A DNA stretch of 64,000 bases, taken from positions 1 to 64,000 of the forward strand of contig CAJOIE010000014.1 in the NCBI GenBank assembly GCA_905234605.1, read 5' to 3'. Source of the stretch: an uncultured Bacteroidaceae bacterium (GTDB lineage: Bacteria > Bacteroidota > Bacteroidia > Bacteroidales > Bacteroidaceae). The notes under the pieces are model-generated. The model was given only the letters and a program-made list of their open reading frames with translations, had not been told where the DNA came from and did not search any database. Position numbers and translations under genes: made by a program. Positions 23,972 through 31,650 of this stretch are shown piece after piece; positions within the stretch are counted from its first letter, which is position 1; each line of letters starts with the position of its first letter.

Positions 23972-25864
23972 ATGAGAAAATGGCGCATCGAAGACTCCGA
24001 GGAACTCTATAACATCAAGGGATGGGGAGTCAACTACTTCGGCATCAACGAGAAAGGACACGTGTACGTCAGTCCCAAGAAGAACGGCGTGCAAGTGGAC
24101 CTCCAGGAAGTGGTCGACGAGCTCGCCGCACGCCACGTCACGGCACCCATACTGCTGCGCTTCCCCGACATACTCGACAACCGCATCGAGAAGACCGACG
24201 AGTGCTTCCGCCGTGCAGCACGCGAATACGACTACCAGGCCGAGCACTTCATCATCTTCCCCGTCAAGGTCAACCAGATGCGCCCCGTGGTGGAAGAAAT
24301 CATATCCCACGGCAAACGCTACAACCTCGGCCTCGAGGCAGGCTCCAAACCCGAGCTGCACGCCGTGCTGGCCACCAACATGGACAGCGACAGCCTCATC
24401 ATCTGCAACGGACACAAGGACCAGAACTTCATCGAACTGGCACTCCTGGCACAGAAGATGGGCAAGCGCGTGTTCCTCGTCATAGAGAAGCTGCCCGAAC
24501 TCAAGACCATAGCCGAGACAGCACAGCGGCTCGGCGTGCGCCCCAACCTGGGCATACGCATCAAGCTCGCCGCCAACGGCTCCGGCAAGTGGAGCGAAAG
24601 CGGAGGCGATGCATCGAAGTTCGGCCTCAACAGCTCAGAGCTCCTCATGGCACTCCAGCAACTCAACGAGCTCGGACTCAACGACTGCCTGCGGCTCCTC
24701 CACTTCCACATAGGCAGCCAGATAACCAAGATACGTCGCATCAGCACCGCACTGCGCGAGGCAGCACAGTTCTACGTGCAGCTCCACGCCATGGGCTTCG
24801 GCATCGAGTTCATCGACTGCGGCGGAGGCCTCGGCGTGGACTACGACGGCACACGCTCCAGCAACTCGGAGAGCTCCGTCAACTACAGCATACAGGAGTA
24901 TGTCAACGACTGCGTATACACCATCGTCGAGGCATCCAACCAGAACGGCATCCCCCACCCCAACATCATCACCGAGGGCGGACGCTCGCTCACGGCCCAC
25001 CACAGCGTGCTCATCATAGACACCCTCGAGAGCGTCTCGGCACCGCAGATGCCCGAGGACTTCACACCCACCGAGGCCGACCACAAGCTGGTGCACGACC
25101 TCACCGAGATATGGGACAAGCTCTCCTCACGCTCCATGCTCGAGGACTGGCACGACGCCGAGGACATACGCGAGGAAGCCCTCGACCTCTTCCGCCACGG
25201 CATCATCGACCTCAAGACACGCGCACAGATAGAGTCGCTCTACTGGGCCATCAGCCACGAGGTGGCCGAGCTGGCACACCACCAGAAACACGTGCCCGAC
25301 GAGCTGCGCACACTCGACAAGCAGATGGCCGACAAGTACTTCTGCAACTTCTCACTCTTCCAGTCCATGCCCGACTCGTGGGGCATCGACCAGCTCTTCC
25401 CAATCATGCCCATAGCGCGCCTCACCGAGCAGCCCACACGCAGCGCCACGGTGCAGGACATCACCTGCGACAGCGACGGCAAGATCTCCGCCTACGTCAA
25501 CGGCGGGCAGCAGACAGCCTACATACCCCTCCACCCCATACACACGGGCGAGCACTACTATATAGGTGTGTTCCTCGTGGGAGCATACCAGGAGATACTG
25601 GGCAACATGCACAACCTCTTCGGCGACACCAACGCCGTGCACATCACCGTGAACCGCGACAGCTACGAGATAGAGCAGGTGATAGACGGCGAGACCGTGG
25701 CCGACGTGCTCGAGTACGTGCAGTACGACCCCAAGCGCCTCGTGCGGCGCCTTGAGATATGGGTGAGCCGCGCCGTGCAGGACGGCAAGATCACCGATGC
25801 CGAGGGCAAGGAATTCATCAGCAACTACCGCGCCGGCCTGTATGGATACACATACTTGGAGTGA
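23972..25864 (+). CDS. speA: Biosynthetic arginine decarboxylase
   Basis: The 630-residue PLP enzyme of fold type III converts arginine to agmatine, the first step of polyamine synthesis. The N-terminus (WRIEDSEELYNIKGWGVNYF) is diagnostic. The PLP Lys is in FPVKVNQM (about residue 99). LGLEAGSKPEL, GYKD-like CNGHKDQNFIELAL, HFHIGSQI and the glycine loop CGGGLGVDYDG follow, and the C-terminal GVFLVGAYQEILGNMHNLFG carries the second half-site. The protein is close to the E. coli length. The neighbour argB belongs to arginine synthesis, so the pair links arginine production and use. Confidence 0.97.
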   Translation: MRKWRIEDSEELYNIKGWGVNYFGINEKGHVYVSPKKNGVQVDLQEVVDELAARHVTAPILLRFPDILDNRIEKTDECFRRAAREYDYQAEHFIIFPVKVNQMRPVVEEIISHGKRYNLGLEAGSKPELHAVLATNMDSDSLIICNGHKDQNFIELALLAQKMGKRVFLVIEKLPELKTIAETAQRLGVRPNLGIRIKLAANGSGKWSESGGDASKFGLNSSELLMALQQLNELGLNDCLRLLHFHIGSQITKIRRISTALREAAQFYVQLHAMGFGIEFIDCGGGLGVDYDGTRSSNSESSVNYSIQEYVNDCVYTIVEASNQNGIPHPNIITEGGRSLTAHHSVLIIDTLESVSAPQMPEDFTPTEADHKLVHDLTEIWDKLSSRSMLEDWHDAEDIREEALDLFRHGIIDLKTRAQIESLYWAISHEVAELAHHQKHVPDELRTLDKQMADKYFCNFSLFQSMPDSWGIDQLFPIMPIARLTEQPTRSATVQDITCDSDGKISAYVNGGQQTAYIPLHPIHTGEHYYIGVFLVGAYQEILGNMHNLFGDTNAVHITVNRDSYEIEQVIDGETVADVLEYVQYDPKRLVRRLEIWVSRAVQDGKITDAEGKEFISNYRAGLYGYTYLE

Positions 25865-25882
25865 CGGACAGAGAAGTAAGGA

Positions 25883-26692
25883 ATGAAGCATAGTGAAGAG
25901 CATACGATGGAGAACAGGGAGATAACCGTGGTGAAGGTGGGCGGCGGAGTGGTGGAGGACGAGGCCAGCCTCAGCCTCCTGCTCGACCACATAGCACAGC
26001 TGTCAGGCCGCGTGGTGCTGGTGCATGGCGGCGGCCGCTCGGCCACACGCATAGCAGCACGGATGGGCGTGGAGACAACCATGATAGGCGGACGCCGCGT
26101 CACCGACAGCGAGATGCTGCGCATCGTCACCATGGTATACGGCGGCCTCGTGGGGCGCAACATAGTGGCACAGATGGCAGCACGCTCACGCCGCGCCGTC
26201 AGCCTCACCGGTGCCGACCTCAGCCTGATACGTGCCCACCGGCGTGCCGTGCTCCCCGACGGCACCGACTATGGCTGGGTGGGCGACGTGGACAGCGTGG
26301 ACGGCCTGTCGCTGCTGCGCCTGCTCGCCGATGGCATCATGCCCGTGGTGGCTCCCCTCACCCACGACGGCCGCGGCCACCTGCTCAACACCAACGCCGA
26401 CACTATCGCCCAGGCCACGGCCACAGCCCTGGCGGCGGCCGACACGCAGGCCTCCGTGACGCTCACCTACTGCTTCGAGCTGCCTGGCGTGCTGCGTGAT
26501 GCCGCGGACACGGCATCGCTCATCCCGCACATCGACACCGACGCATACGCCAGCCTCGTGGCCGAAGGCATAGTCAGCGGCGGCATGCTGCCCAAACTCG
26601 ACAACGCCTTTGCCGCATTGCGCAAGGGAGTGAAGCGGGTGCGCATCACCTCGGTGACCGACCTGCCGGGCGGCACAACCATAACGCTGTAA
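25883..26692 (+). CDS. argB: Acetylglutamate kinase (or N-succinylglutamate kinase)
   Basis: An amino-acid-kinase-fold protein of 269 residues. Near the N-terminus is VVKVGGGVVED with the phosphate-binding Lys, then VLVHGGGRSATRIAARMG for substrate binding. VSLTGADLSLI, NTNADTIAQATATALAA and the final GGMLPKLDNAFAAL with the second catalytic Lys complete the family pattern. It phosphorylates the gamma-carboxylate of N-acylglutamate; some Bacteroidales use succinyl rather than acetyl intermediates, which the sequence alone does not settle. ATG 25907 (MENREITVV) is an equally good start. It lies 18 nt after speA. Confidence 0.92.
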   Translation: MKHSEEHTMENREITVVKVGGGVVEDEASLSLLLDHIAQLSGRVVLVHGGGRSATRIAARMGVETTMIGGRRVTDSEMLRIVTMVYGGLVGRNIVAQMAARSRRAVSLTGADLSLIRAHRRAVLPDGTDYGWVGDVDSVDGLSLLRLLADGIMPVVAPLTHDGRGHLLNTNADTIAQATATALAAADTQASVTLTYCFELPGVLRDAADTASLIPHIDTDAYASLVAEGIVSGGMLPKLDNAFAALRKGVKRVRITSVTDLPGGTTITL

Positions 26693-26732
26693 GGCATCAG
26701 GCACTCCCTACGTCTCACCTTTCACTGCTTCC

Positions 26733-27236
26733 ATGTCCGGCTTCCGCACCGACATCCTGCCCCATCGCGACCGCCTCTACCGCCTCGCCCTGGCCATCAC
26801 CCTCGATGCCGCCGCTGCCGAGGACATCACCCAGGACACCATGCTGCGCGCCTGGGAGCATCGCGATGAGTGGCCACACATCAGCAACATGGAAGCGTGG
26901 CTCACGCAGATATGCCGCCGCCTGGCAATCGACCACCAGCGCCGGCACCGCACCGAGAGCATCGATGCCGCGCCGCACCTCGCTGCCACGCCGCAGATGC
27001 AGCAGCGGCCCGACGAGGACGACCTGCCAGGCCAGCTCGCAATCATTGCAGGCCTCGTGGCCGACCTGCCCGACCCTCAGCCCGAGATAGTGCGCCTGCG
27101 CCACATCGAGGACCTGTCGTACCACGACATCGCCTTGCGCCTCGGCCTCACCGACGAGCAGGTGCGCGCCCATCTGCGCCGTGCCCGCCAGCGGCTGCGC
27201 GAGCAGTTCACGAAGCTGCACGCCTACGGGCTGTGA
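26733..27236 (+). CDS. ECF-type RNA polymerase sigma factor
   Basis: The 167-residue protein has sigma region 2 (LYRLALAITLDAAAAEDITQ, TMLRAWEHRDEW, NMEAWLTQICRRLAIDHQRR) and region 4 (LPDPQPEIVRLRHIEDLSYH, IALRLGLTDEQVRAHLRRAR). There is no region 1 or 3, as in extracytoplasmic-function sigma factors. A short gene with one membrane segment follows and is the likely anti-sigma partner. No TonB-receptor pair is next to it, so the signal it answers is not evident from context. Confidence 0.93.
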   Translation: MSGFRTDILPHRDRLYRLALAITLDAAAAEDITQDTMLRAWEHRDEWPHISNMEAWLTQICRRLAIDHQRRHRTESIDAAPHLAATPQMQQRPDEDDLPGQLAIIAGLVADLPDPQPEIVRLRHIEDLSYHDIALRLGLTDEQVRAHLRRARQRLREQFTKLHAYGL

Positions 27237-27362
27237 GGGCGGCAGGAGCACCCTGCGGCGTTAAAGCCTGTTAAATGTTCGCTGCGGAGTGACACTTTCC
27301 GCCCCGTCGCGCGTCTGTAATAATGAGCGCGCACAGCAGACGTGCGTGCCACTGGCAACAGC

Positions 27363-27839
27363 ATGAGCATGGACTACACCTATATAGAGCAACTCTTGGA
27401 GCGCTACTTCGCCGCCGAGACCACGCGCGAGGAGGAGCACATACTGCGGGAGTTCTTCGCGCAGGCCGACGTGCCGTCGGGTCTGAAGGCGTATGCCCCC
27501 ATGTTCCGCGCCGAGACGAGGCTCTCCTCGGCCTGCCTGGACGAGAGTTTCGACGAGCGCCTGCTCGCCCTGACAGGTGGGGAGCACGTGCTTGCCCGCC
27601 GCATCACCCTGCGTCAGCGCCTGCGCCCCATGCTGCGCGTGGCAGCCATGGTGGCCGTGGTGGCAGCCATAGGCAGTGCCCTGGAGCATGCCGCCGGCAA
27701 CGGTGCGGACGGCAAGGGTGCTCCGGCACAGACTGCCGCTGCCGTTGACTCCGACTATGAGCTGTTTGAGCCCGCACCGCTCAATAAACGCTCGGCCGAA
27801 GCCATCGCCACGGCCGACACCATACAGCTGCTGCGCTGA
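27363..27839 (+). CDS. Putative anti-sigma factor / single-pass membrane protein
   Basis: The N-terminal half is helical and charged (YIEQLLERYFAAETTREEEH, then ILREFF), like the cytoplasmic domains of Bacteroidales anti-sigma partners. One membrane segment follows (LRVAAMVAVVAAIGSALEHA, residues about 87-106), then a short periplasmic tail (SDYELFEPAPLNKRSAEAIA). A GTG 21 nt earlier is possible, but ATG 27363 begins the conserved-looking part. The role is inferred from position just after the ECF sigma gene. Family recognition is weak and the tail lacks a FecR domain. Confidence 0.6.
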   Translation: MSMDYTYIEQLLERYFAAETTREEEHILREFFAQADVPSGLKAYAPMFRAETRLSSACLDESFDERLLALTGGEHVLARRITLRQRLRPMLRVAAMVAVVAAIGSALEHAAGNGADGKGAPAQTAAAVDSDYELFEPAPLNKRSAEAIATADTIQLLR

Positions 27840-27981
27840 CACGCGGCAGCTCGCGCACAACAGCCCTGCGGCTGCCACCGCCACCACGGCACCGCCTGCC
27901 GCCGCGCCATGTGCAGGCCCGACAACGACATTTGCTTTTTCTCTATAAGACAGTTAGTGCTAAGACAATTCACTACGATGG

Positions 27982-28011
27982 AAAAGGGTGACCGTGAGGC
28001 CACCCTTTTTC
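27982..28011. terminator. Bidirectional terminator hairpin
   Basis: AAAAGGGTG (27982-27990) pairs with CACCCTTTT (28001-28009), with a T run on the plus side and a CCTTTTCC run on the minus side. It separates the sigma-factor genes from the convergent glsB gene. The rest of the 246-nt spacer shows no gene. Confidence 0.8.
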
Positions 28012-28085
28012 TTGTTGCACGGTGTGCACGGCCCGTGTCGCCACGGCCTGCGCCGGCGTGCTGCCAGCGTGCCATGTGTGCCGCC

Positions 28086-29063
28086 TCAGCGTATCACCTG
28101 CTTGACGCTTGAGGTGATGTTGACGGCCTCGGGATGGTCGCGCACGAAGCTCTCGATGTGGCGCAGTCGCTTCTCGTCGAGTATCTCGTCCATGGCAATG
28201 AGTATGCCTGTCTCCTCGACGTCGCCGAAGCCGTAGTTGATGGCCGTGCCGAACATGCGCATGGTGGGCGAGAGTCCCATGTAGGCGTTCACGAGGGGCG
28301 GTATGTTGAGCCCGCGGGCTCGCACCTCGCGGTTGAGTATGCGGTAGTCGGCACGGAAGTCGTCCTCGCAGAAGAGGGCCTTGAGCACTTCGCGGTCGGT
28401 GTCTATCTGCAGCGGCTTGAGTGGCTGTATGAGGCCGTCGGGGTCGGAGAAGTGTTTCTGCAGGAAGAAGAGTATCATGTCGCGCGCCTTGCGGTCGTAG
28501 CTTGGGTACATGGTGACCTTACCGAAGAAGTAGCGCAGTGATGGCTGCACGACGGTGAGTGCCCCGAGGCCGTCCCACAGGTTGTCGAGTGCGAAGAGGC
28601 CCTTTGCTCCGGAGCGTGAGCTCTGGTATTCTGTCGAGACGAAGCTGCGTCCGAGCTCCACGGTGTAGGGGGCATAGTTGCGCATGAACTGCTCCGAGAA
28701 GTGGAACATGTGGGCAGTGGCGAGCTGTGGCTGTCCGTCGGGGCCTATGCGCCAGTCCTTGCCGTGGAGGTAGCGGTATCCGCCTATGATCTGTCGTGCC
28801 TCTGGGTTCCACACTATGAGCTGGCGGCAGGGGTTGTCCATGGTGTCGAACTCGTCGAGGTCGCAGGCCAGGCCTGTGCCTCCTCCGGCGGCACGGAAGG
28901 CTATCTCGCGCAGGCGTCCTATCTCGCGCACCACGTTGGGTGCTTCGGGCCACGTGACGATGTATATCTCGTTGTGGCTTTTGTTGGTGGTGCGCAGGCG
29001 TCGCTCGGGTGTGAGCTCGGCGAGCAGGAGGTCAACGGGTACGGGGTCGATGATGTGTTCCAT
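28086..29063 (-). CDS. glsB: Glycine-lipid N-acyltransferase GlsB-like
   Basis: The 325-residue protein has a GNAT fold of the acyl-homoserine-lactone-synthase/OlsB-like group (REIGRLREIAFRAAGGGTGL, DEFDTMDNPCRQLIVW, GGYRYLHGKDW, YTVELGRSFVSTEYQ). Its partner on the same strand is a PlsC-type acyltransferase. In Bacteroides the matching pair GlsB-GlsA makes the N-acyl-3-acyloxyacyl glycine lipids that lead to serine-glycine lipids; GlsB puts the first fatty acid on glycine. The gene lies 55 nt after glsA. Assignment rests on family features and gene pairing. Confidence 0.85.
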   Translation of the reverse strand: MEHIIDPVPVDLLLAELTPERRLRTTNKSHNEIYIVTWPEAPNVVREIGRLREIAFRAAGGGTGLACDLDEFDTMDNPCRQLIVWNPEARQIIGGYRYLHGKDWRIGPDGQPQLATAHMFHFSEQFMRNYAPYTVELGRSFVSTEYQSSRSGAKGLFALDNLWDGLGALTVVQPSLRYFFGKVTMYPSYDRKARDMILFFLQKHFSDPDGLIQPLKPLQIDTDREVLKALFCEDDFRADYRILNREVRARGLNIPPLVNAYMGLSPTMRMFGTAINYGFGDVEETGILIAMDEILDEKRLRHIESFVRDHPEAVNITSSVKQVIR

Positions 29064-29118
29064 GCTTGATGCGTGAGTGTCTGTCTGTTTGCTGCCGCGG
29101 TGCCGGCGGCGTGCCGTG

Positions 29119-29928
29119 TCAGAGGGCGTAGACCTGGTCCTGCACCCATTGTGCCCAGTCGTGGAGTGGCCGTGAGGTGTCGAATGTGGAGCAGGGTATG
29201 GGGCGGCCGAAGCGCACGGTGTAGTGCTGTCCGCGCGAGCGGTACATCTCGTCGGGCAGGAGTGTCATTGCTATGTTGAACTTTATGCCGAGGCGTTGCT
29301 GCCAAGCGGCTATGCGGTAGAAGCGGTCGGAGTTCTGGGCGATGAAGTGCACGGGCACTATGTCGCGCCGTGTCTCTATGCTCTTCTTGATGAATGCCTT
29401 GCGCCAGGGTATGTCGCGTATCTGCCCGCCGGTGCGGCGCGAGCACAGTCCTGCAGGGAACATGATGATGTGGTTGTCGCTGCGGAAGGCGGCGTCCACC
29501 TGTTGCGGCAGCGAGCGGCTCTGTGCTCCGAGCTTGTTGACGGGCACGCATAGGGGTGCGAGTCCCTCGAGGTTCATGAGCAGGTCGTTGACGAGGTACT
29601 TCACGCGTCCGTCGTAGTGTCGGCCCACGATGGCTCCGAGGGTGACGCCGTCGATGGCTCCGAGGGGGTGGTTGCTGACGAAGGTCATGGGGCGCGCGTC
29701 GGCCGCCAGGTGTTCGAGGCCTTCCACGGTGAGGTGCACGCTGAGCTGCTCTATGACGCCTTCGCAGAAGGGCACTCCCACGAGGCCTTTCTTGAGGAAG
29801 GCGTTGATGTAGTCCTGGTGTATGTAGCCCTCGAGCCACCGCGTGACGAAGCGTGGCAGCCAGCGCGCACGGCTCCCCATGCGGCTGCGCACTATGGCAT
29901 CGATGTCGATGGTTGTGGGTTTGCTCAT
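29119..29928 (-). CDS. glsA: Glycine-lipid O-acyltransferase GlsA-like (PlsC family)
   Basis: A 269-residue acyltransferase of the PlsC fold. Motif I is in FVSNHPLGAIDG (the HX4D motif NHPLGAID), motif III in IIMFPAGLCSRR. The C-terminal part (DIPWRKAFIKKSIETRRDIV) follows the pattern of Bacteroidales GlsA. In glycine-lipid synthesis it adds the second acyl chain to the hydroxyl of the N-linked fatty acid made by GlsB. The ATG at 29928 is chosen: further upstream sequence is only the antisense of the previous gene. It lies between a small secreted protein gene and glsB. Confidence 0.85.
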   Translation of the reverse strand: MSKPTTIDIDAIVRSRMGSRARWLPRFVTRWLEGYIHQDYINAFLKKGLVGVPFCEGVIEQLSVHLTVEGLEHLAADARPMTFVSNHPLGAIDGVTLGAIVGRHYDGRVKYLVNDLLMNLEGLAPLCVPVNKLGAQSRSLPQQVDAAFRSDNHIIMFPAGLCSRRTGGQIRDIPWRKAFIKKSIETRRDIVPVHFIAQNSDRFYRIAAWQQRLGIKFNIAMTLLPDEMYRSRGQHYTVRFGRPIPCSTFDTSRPLHDWAQWVQDQVYAL

Positions 29929-29987
29929 TGGGGCGGTGTGGTGACGGCTGCGCCCGCTGGCCGTGTGTGTCGCGGCCCTGGCGTGTG

Positions 29988-30389
29988 TCAGCTGATGGTG
30001 AAGCGGCGGTTGTTGATGATGTATGTGCCCCGCGGCAGTCCGTTGAGCCAGTTCATGCCTTTCTGGAGGCGGAAGGCGGTGTAGAACACTCCGCCCGAGG
30101 TGTACACGGGCAGCAGCTGGCGCTGCGTGCTCTCCACGCACAGGTGACGCCCGCGCTGCGTGATTGCGACGGGCTGGGCGGTGGTGAGCATGCGTGAGCG
30201 CATGTCCACCTGCTCCTGCTGGCCGAAGCGCTGGAGGCTCACGGCGGGCATGCTGTCGGCCGTGGCCACCATGGTGGTGCGCCGCTGGCTGTCGGTGCGC
30301 ACGCCGGCATGCACGCCGCCGGCTGCCAGGGCAAGGGCCGTGGCGGCAATGAGTGTGCTGTGGTGCAGGGTGCTGTGGTGCTTCGACAT
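29988..30389 (-). CDS. Small secreted protein with sorting-tail-like C-terminus
   Basis: A signal peptide (LIAATALALAAGGVHA) precedes a mature part of about 105 residues. The end GMNWLNGLPRGTYIINNRRF resembles the last strands of type-A PorSS sorting domains (LxxGxYxINxRK). The middle (QPVAITQRGRHLCVEST) has no recognised domain. Almost the entire protein could therefore be one small beta domain. A well-placed promoter lies upstream, and glsA follows 59 nt downstream, so it probably leads the glycine-lipid operon. A function in lipid export or envelope structure would be a guess. Confidence 0.65.
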   Translation of the reverse strand: MSKHHSTLHHSTLIAATALALAAGGVHAGVRTDSQRRTTMVATADSMPAVSLQRFGQQEQVDMRSRMLTTAQPVAITQRGRHLCVESTQRQLLPVYTSGGVFYTAFRLQKGMNWLNGLPRGTYIINNRRFTIS

Positions 30390-30438
30390 GTGCGCGTGAT
30401 TGCCTGTGCGCGCCTGTGGCGCAGGTACGAAATCGTGG

Positions 30439-30468
30439 CAAAGTTAGGTAAAAGTGACGTTTGAACAA
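30439..30468 (-). promoter_or_regulatory. Promoter TTG-N19-TAACTTTG for the small-protein/gls operon
   Basis: On the minus strand TTG (complement of 30466-30468) is followed after exactly 19 nt by TAACTTTG (complement of 30439-30446). This is the full Bacteroidota -33/-7 arrangement, about 50 nt before the start codon at 30389. Confidence 0.8.
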
Positions 30469-30511
30469 GTTTTTGCATTCAAAGAGTGTGGCTGCATGCG
30501 CAAACAGGGTG

Positions 30512-30566
30512 TGCACGGTGCACAAAAAGACCCTGCACGGTGCACAAAAAGACCCTGCACGGTGCT
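30512..30566 (+). repeat. 22-bp tandem repeat, 2.5 copies
   Basis: The unit TGCACGGTGCACAAAAAGACCC covers 30512-30533 and 30534-30555 exactly, then a partial third copy TGCACGGTGC. Each unit has a TGCAC/GTGCA palindrome, a short A run and an ACCCTGCAC junction. Two GTGCAGGGTGG motifs follow at 30578 and 30601. Confidence 0.92.
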
Positions 30567-30615
30567 CCGGCAGGAGCGTGCAGGGTGGCACAGACACAGA
30601 GTGCAGGGTGGTGCG

Positions 30616-31650
30616 CTACGCCATGCCTGCCACTATGCTCACGGCGAGGGCGGCCACGAGGGCGAGAGCGAGCACGGCGGCCCAGAAGGGTGCGAGGCGC
30701 GAGCGCGAGAGGGCTATGTAGTGGGCTGCCGAGGGTGCGAGCGTCACGATGAGCAGCGGCAGCAGCTGACGGCCGTAGCGCGGCTGGAGCAGCATCCACA
30801 GGACTATGGTGCAGAGGATGGTGATGTAGGCGTAGTGGCAGGTGCGCACGCGTATCTTGTCGTCGGCGCTCACGCCGAGGTAGTGGGCCACGCCCGTGAC
30901 GGCGAAGAGGACTGCCGCGCCCGCAGAGGCCACGATGGCTGCGCGCGGCCGTGCCCATGCAGCGATGCTGTGGCGGAGGGCGTCGGTGTCGGCGGAGCTG
31001 AGCCACTGCAAGTATATGTCGGGCAGGAGGGGCTGACCCGTGGAAAGCGAGCGCAGCGGTGCCGCCACGGGCGATGCCATTGTGCCGAGGTGCTCTGCGA
31101 GAGGCTGCCACCGGCCTGTGGCGAAGGCTGCCGTGGCCCACAGTGCGTAGGGCACCATGAGACCCATGAGCGCGGCTGCCAGGGAGCGCGGCGTGAGCGT
31201 CCGCATGTGCACGGCCTGGCACAGCATCAGCACCGGCGCGAGCCACAGCAGCGGCGGCCATGCCAAGGAGCCGGCGGAAAGCATGAGGCAGGCATACAGC
31301 GTGTCGGGCTCGGGGCGGACGGCGGCGGCGGTGTCGAAGAGGCTGCGCACGGTCAGGGCCAGGGCTAAGGCTGCGATGGTGCCGCCTTGCAGCTCGTGGA
31401 GCGGAGTGGCCACGGCCATGAGCAGCAGGAACACCGTCGAGACCATGCGCGAGCGCATGCGCAACAGGGCATGCACGGCTGCTGTCTCGATGACGACGTA
31501 GGCGGTGAGGGCGCAGGCCACCCATCCGGCGAGCAGGCGCAGCGAATAGCCTCCCCACGGCAGCCACCACGTCAGGGTGGCTGCCACGGCGGCTGCAGGC
31601 AGTGTCAGCGAGCTCTCGCTCAGGCGGCGGAGAGGGCGGTCGGTCAGCAA
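30616..31650 (-). CDS. Polytopic inner-membrane protein of unknown function
   Basis: I do not recognise this 344-residue protein. It has about nine hydrophobic segments, beginning with LTLPAAAVAATLTWWLPWGG and ending with APFWAAVLALALVAALAVSI. Arg-rich short loops (MLTDRPLRRLSESS at the N-terminus, MRSRMV) suggest the N-terminus is in the cytoplasm. There are no catalytic motifs that I can name. The start overlaps the 3' end of purD by 7 nt on the same strand, so the two are probably co-transcribed and coupled. A role in transport or envelope assembly is possible but unsupported. Confidence 0.7.
   Translation of the reverse strand: MLTDRPLRRLSESSLTLPAAAVAATLTWWLPWGGYSLRLLAGWVACALTAYVVIETAAVHALLRMRSRMVSTVFLLLMAVATPLHELQGGTIAALALALTVRSLFDTAAAVRPEPDTLYACLMLSAGSLAWPPLLWLAPVLMLCQAVHMRTLTPRSLAAALMGLMVPYALWATAAFATGRWQPLAEHLGTMASPVAAPLRSLSTGQPLLPDIYLQWLSSADTDALRHSIAAWARPRAAIVASAGAAVLFAVTGVAHYLGVSADDKIRVRTCHYAYITILCTIVLWMLLQPRYGRQLLPLLIVTLAPSAAHYIALSRSRLAPFWAAVLALALVAALAVSIVAGMA

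Noticed and set aside
30512..30566. Possible start of a CRISPR array
   Set aside because: The 22-bp units follow each other with no spacers between them, and there are no cas genes. It is a simple tandem repeat.
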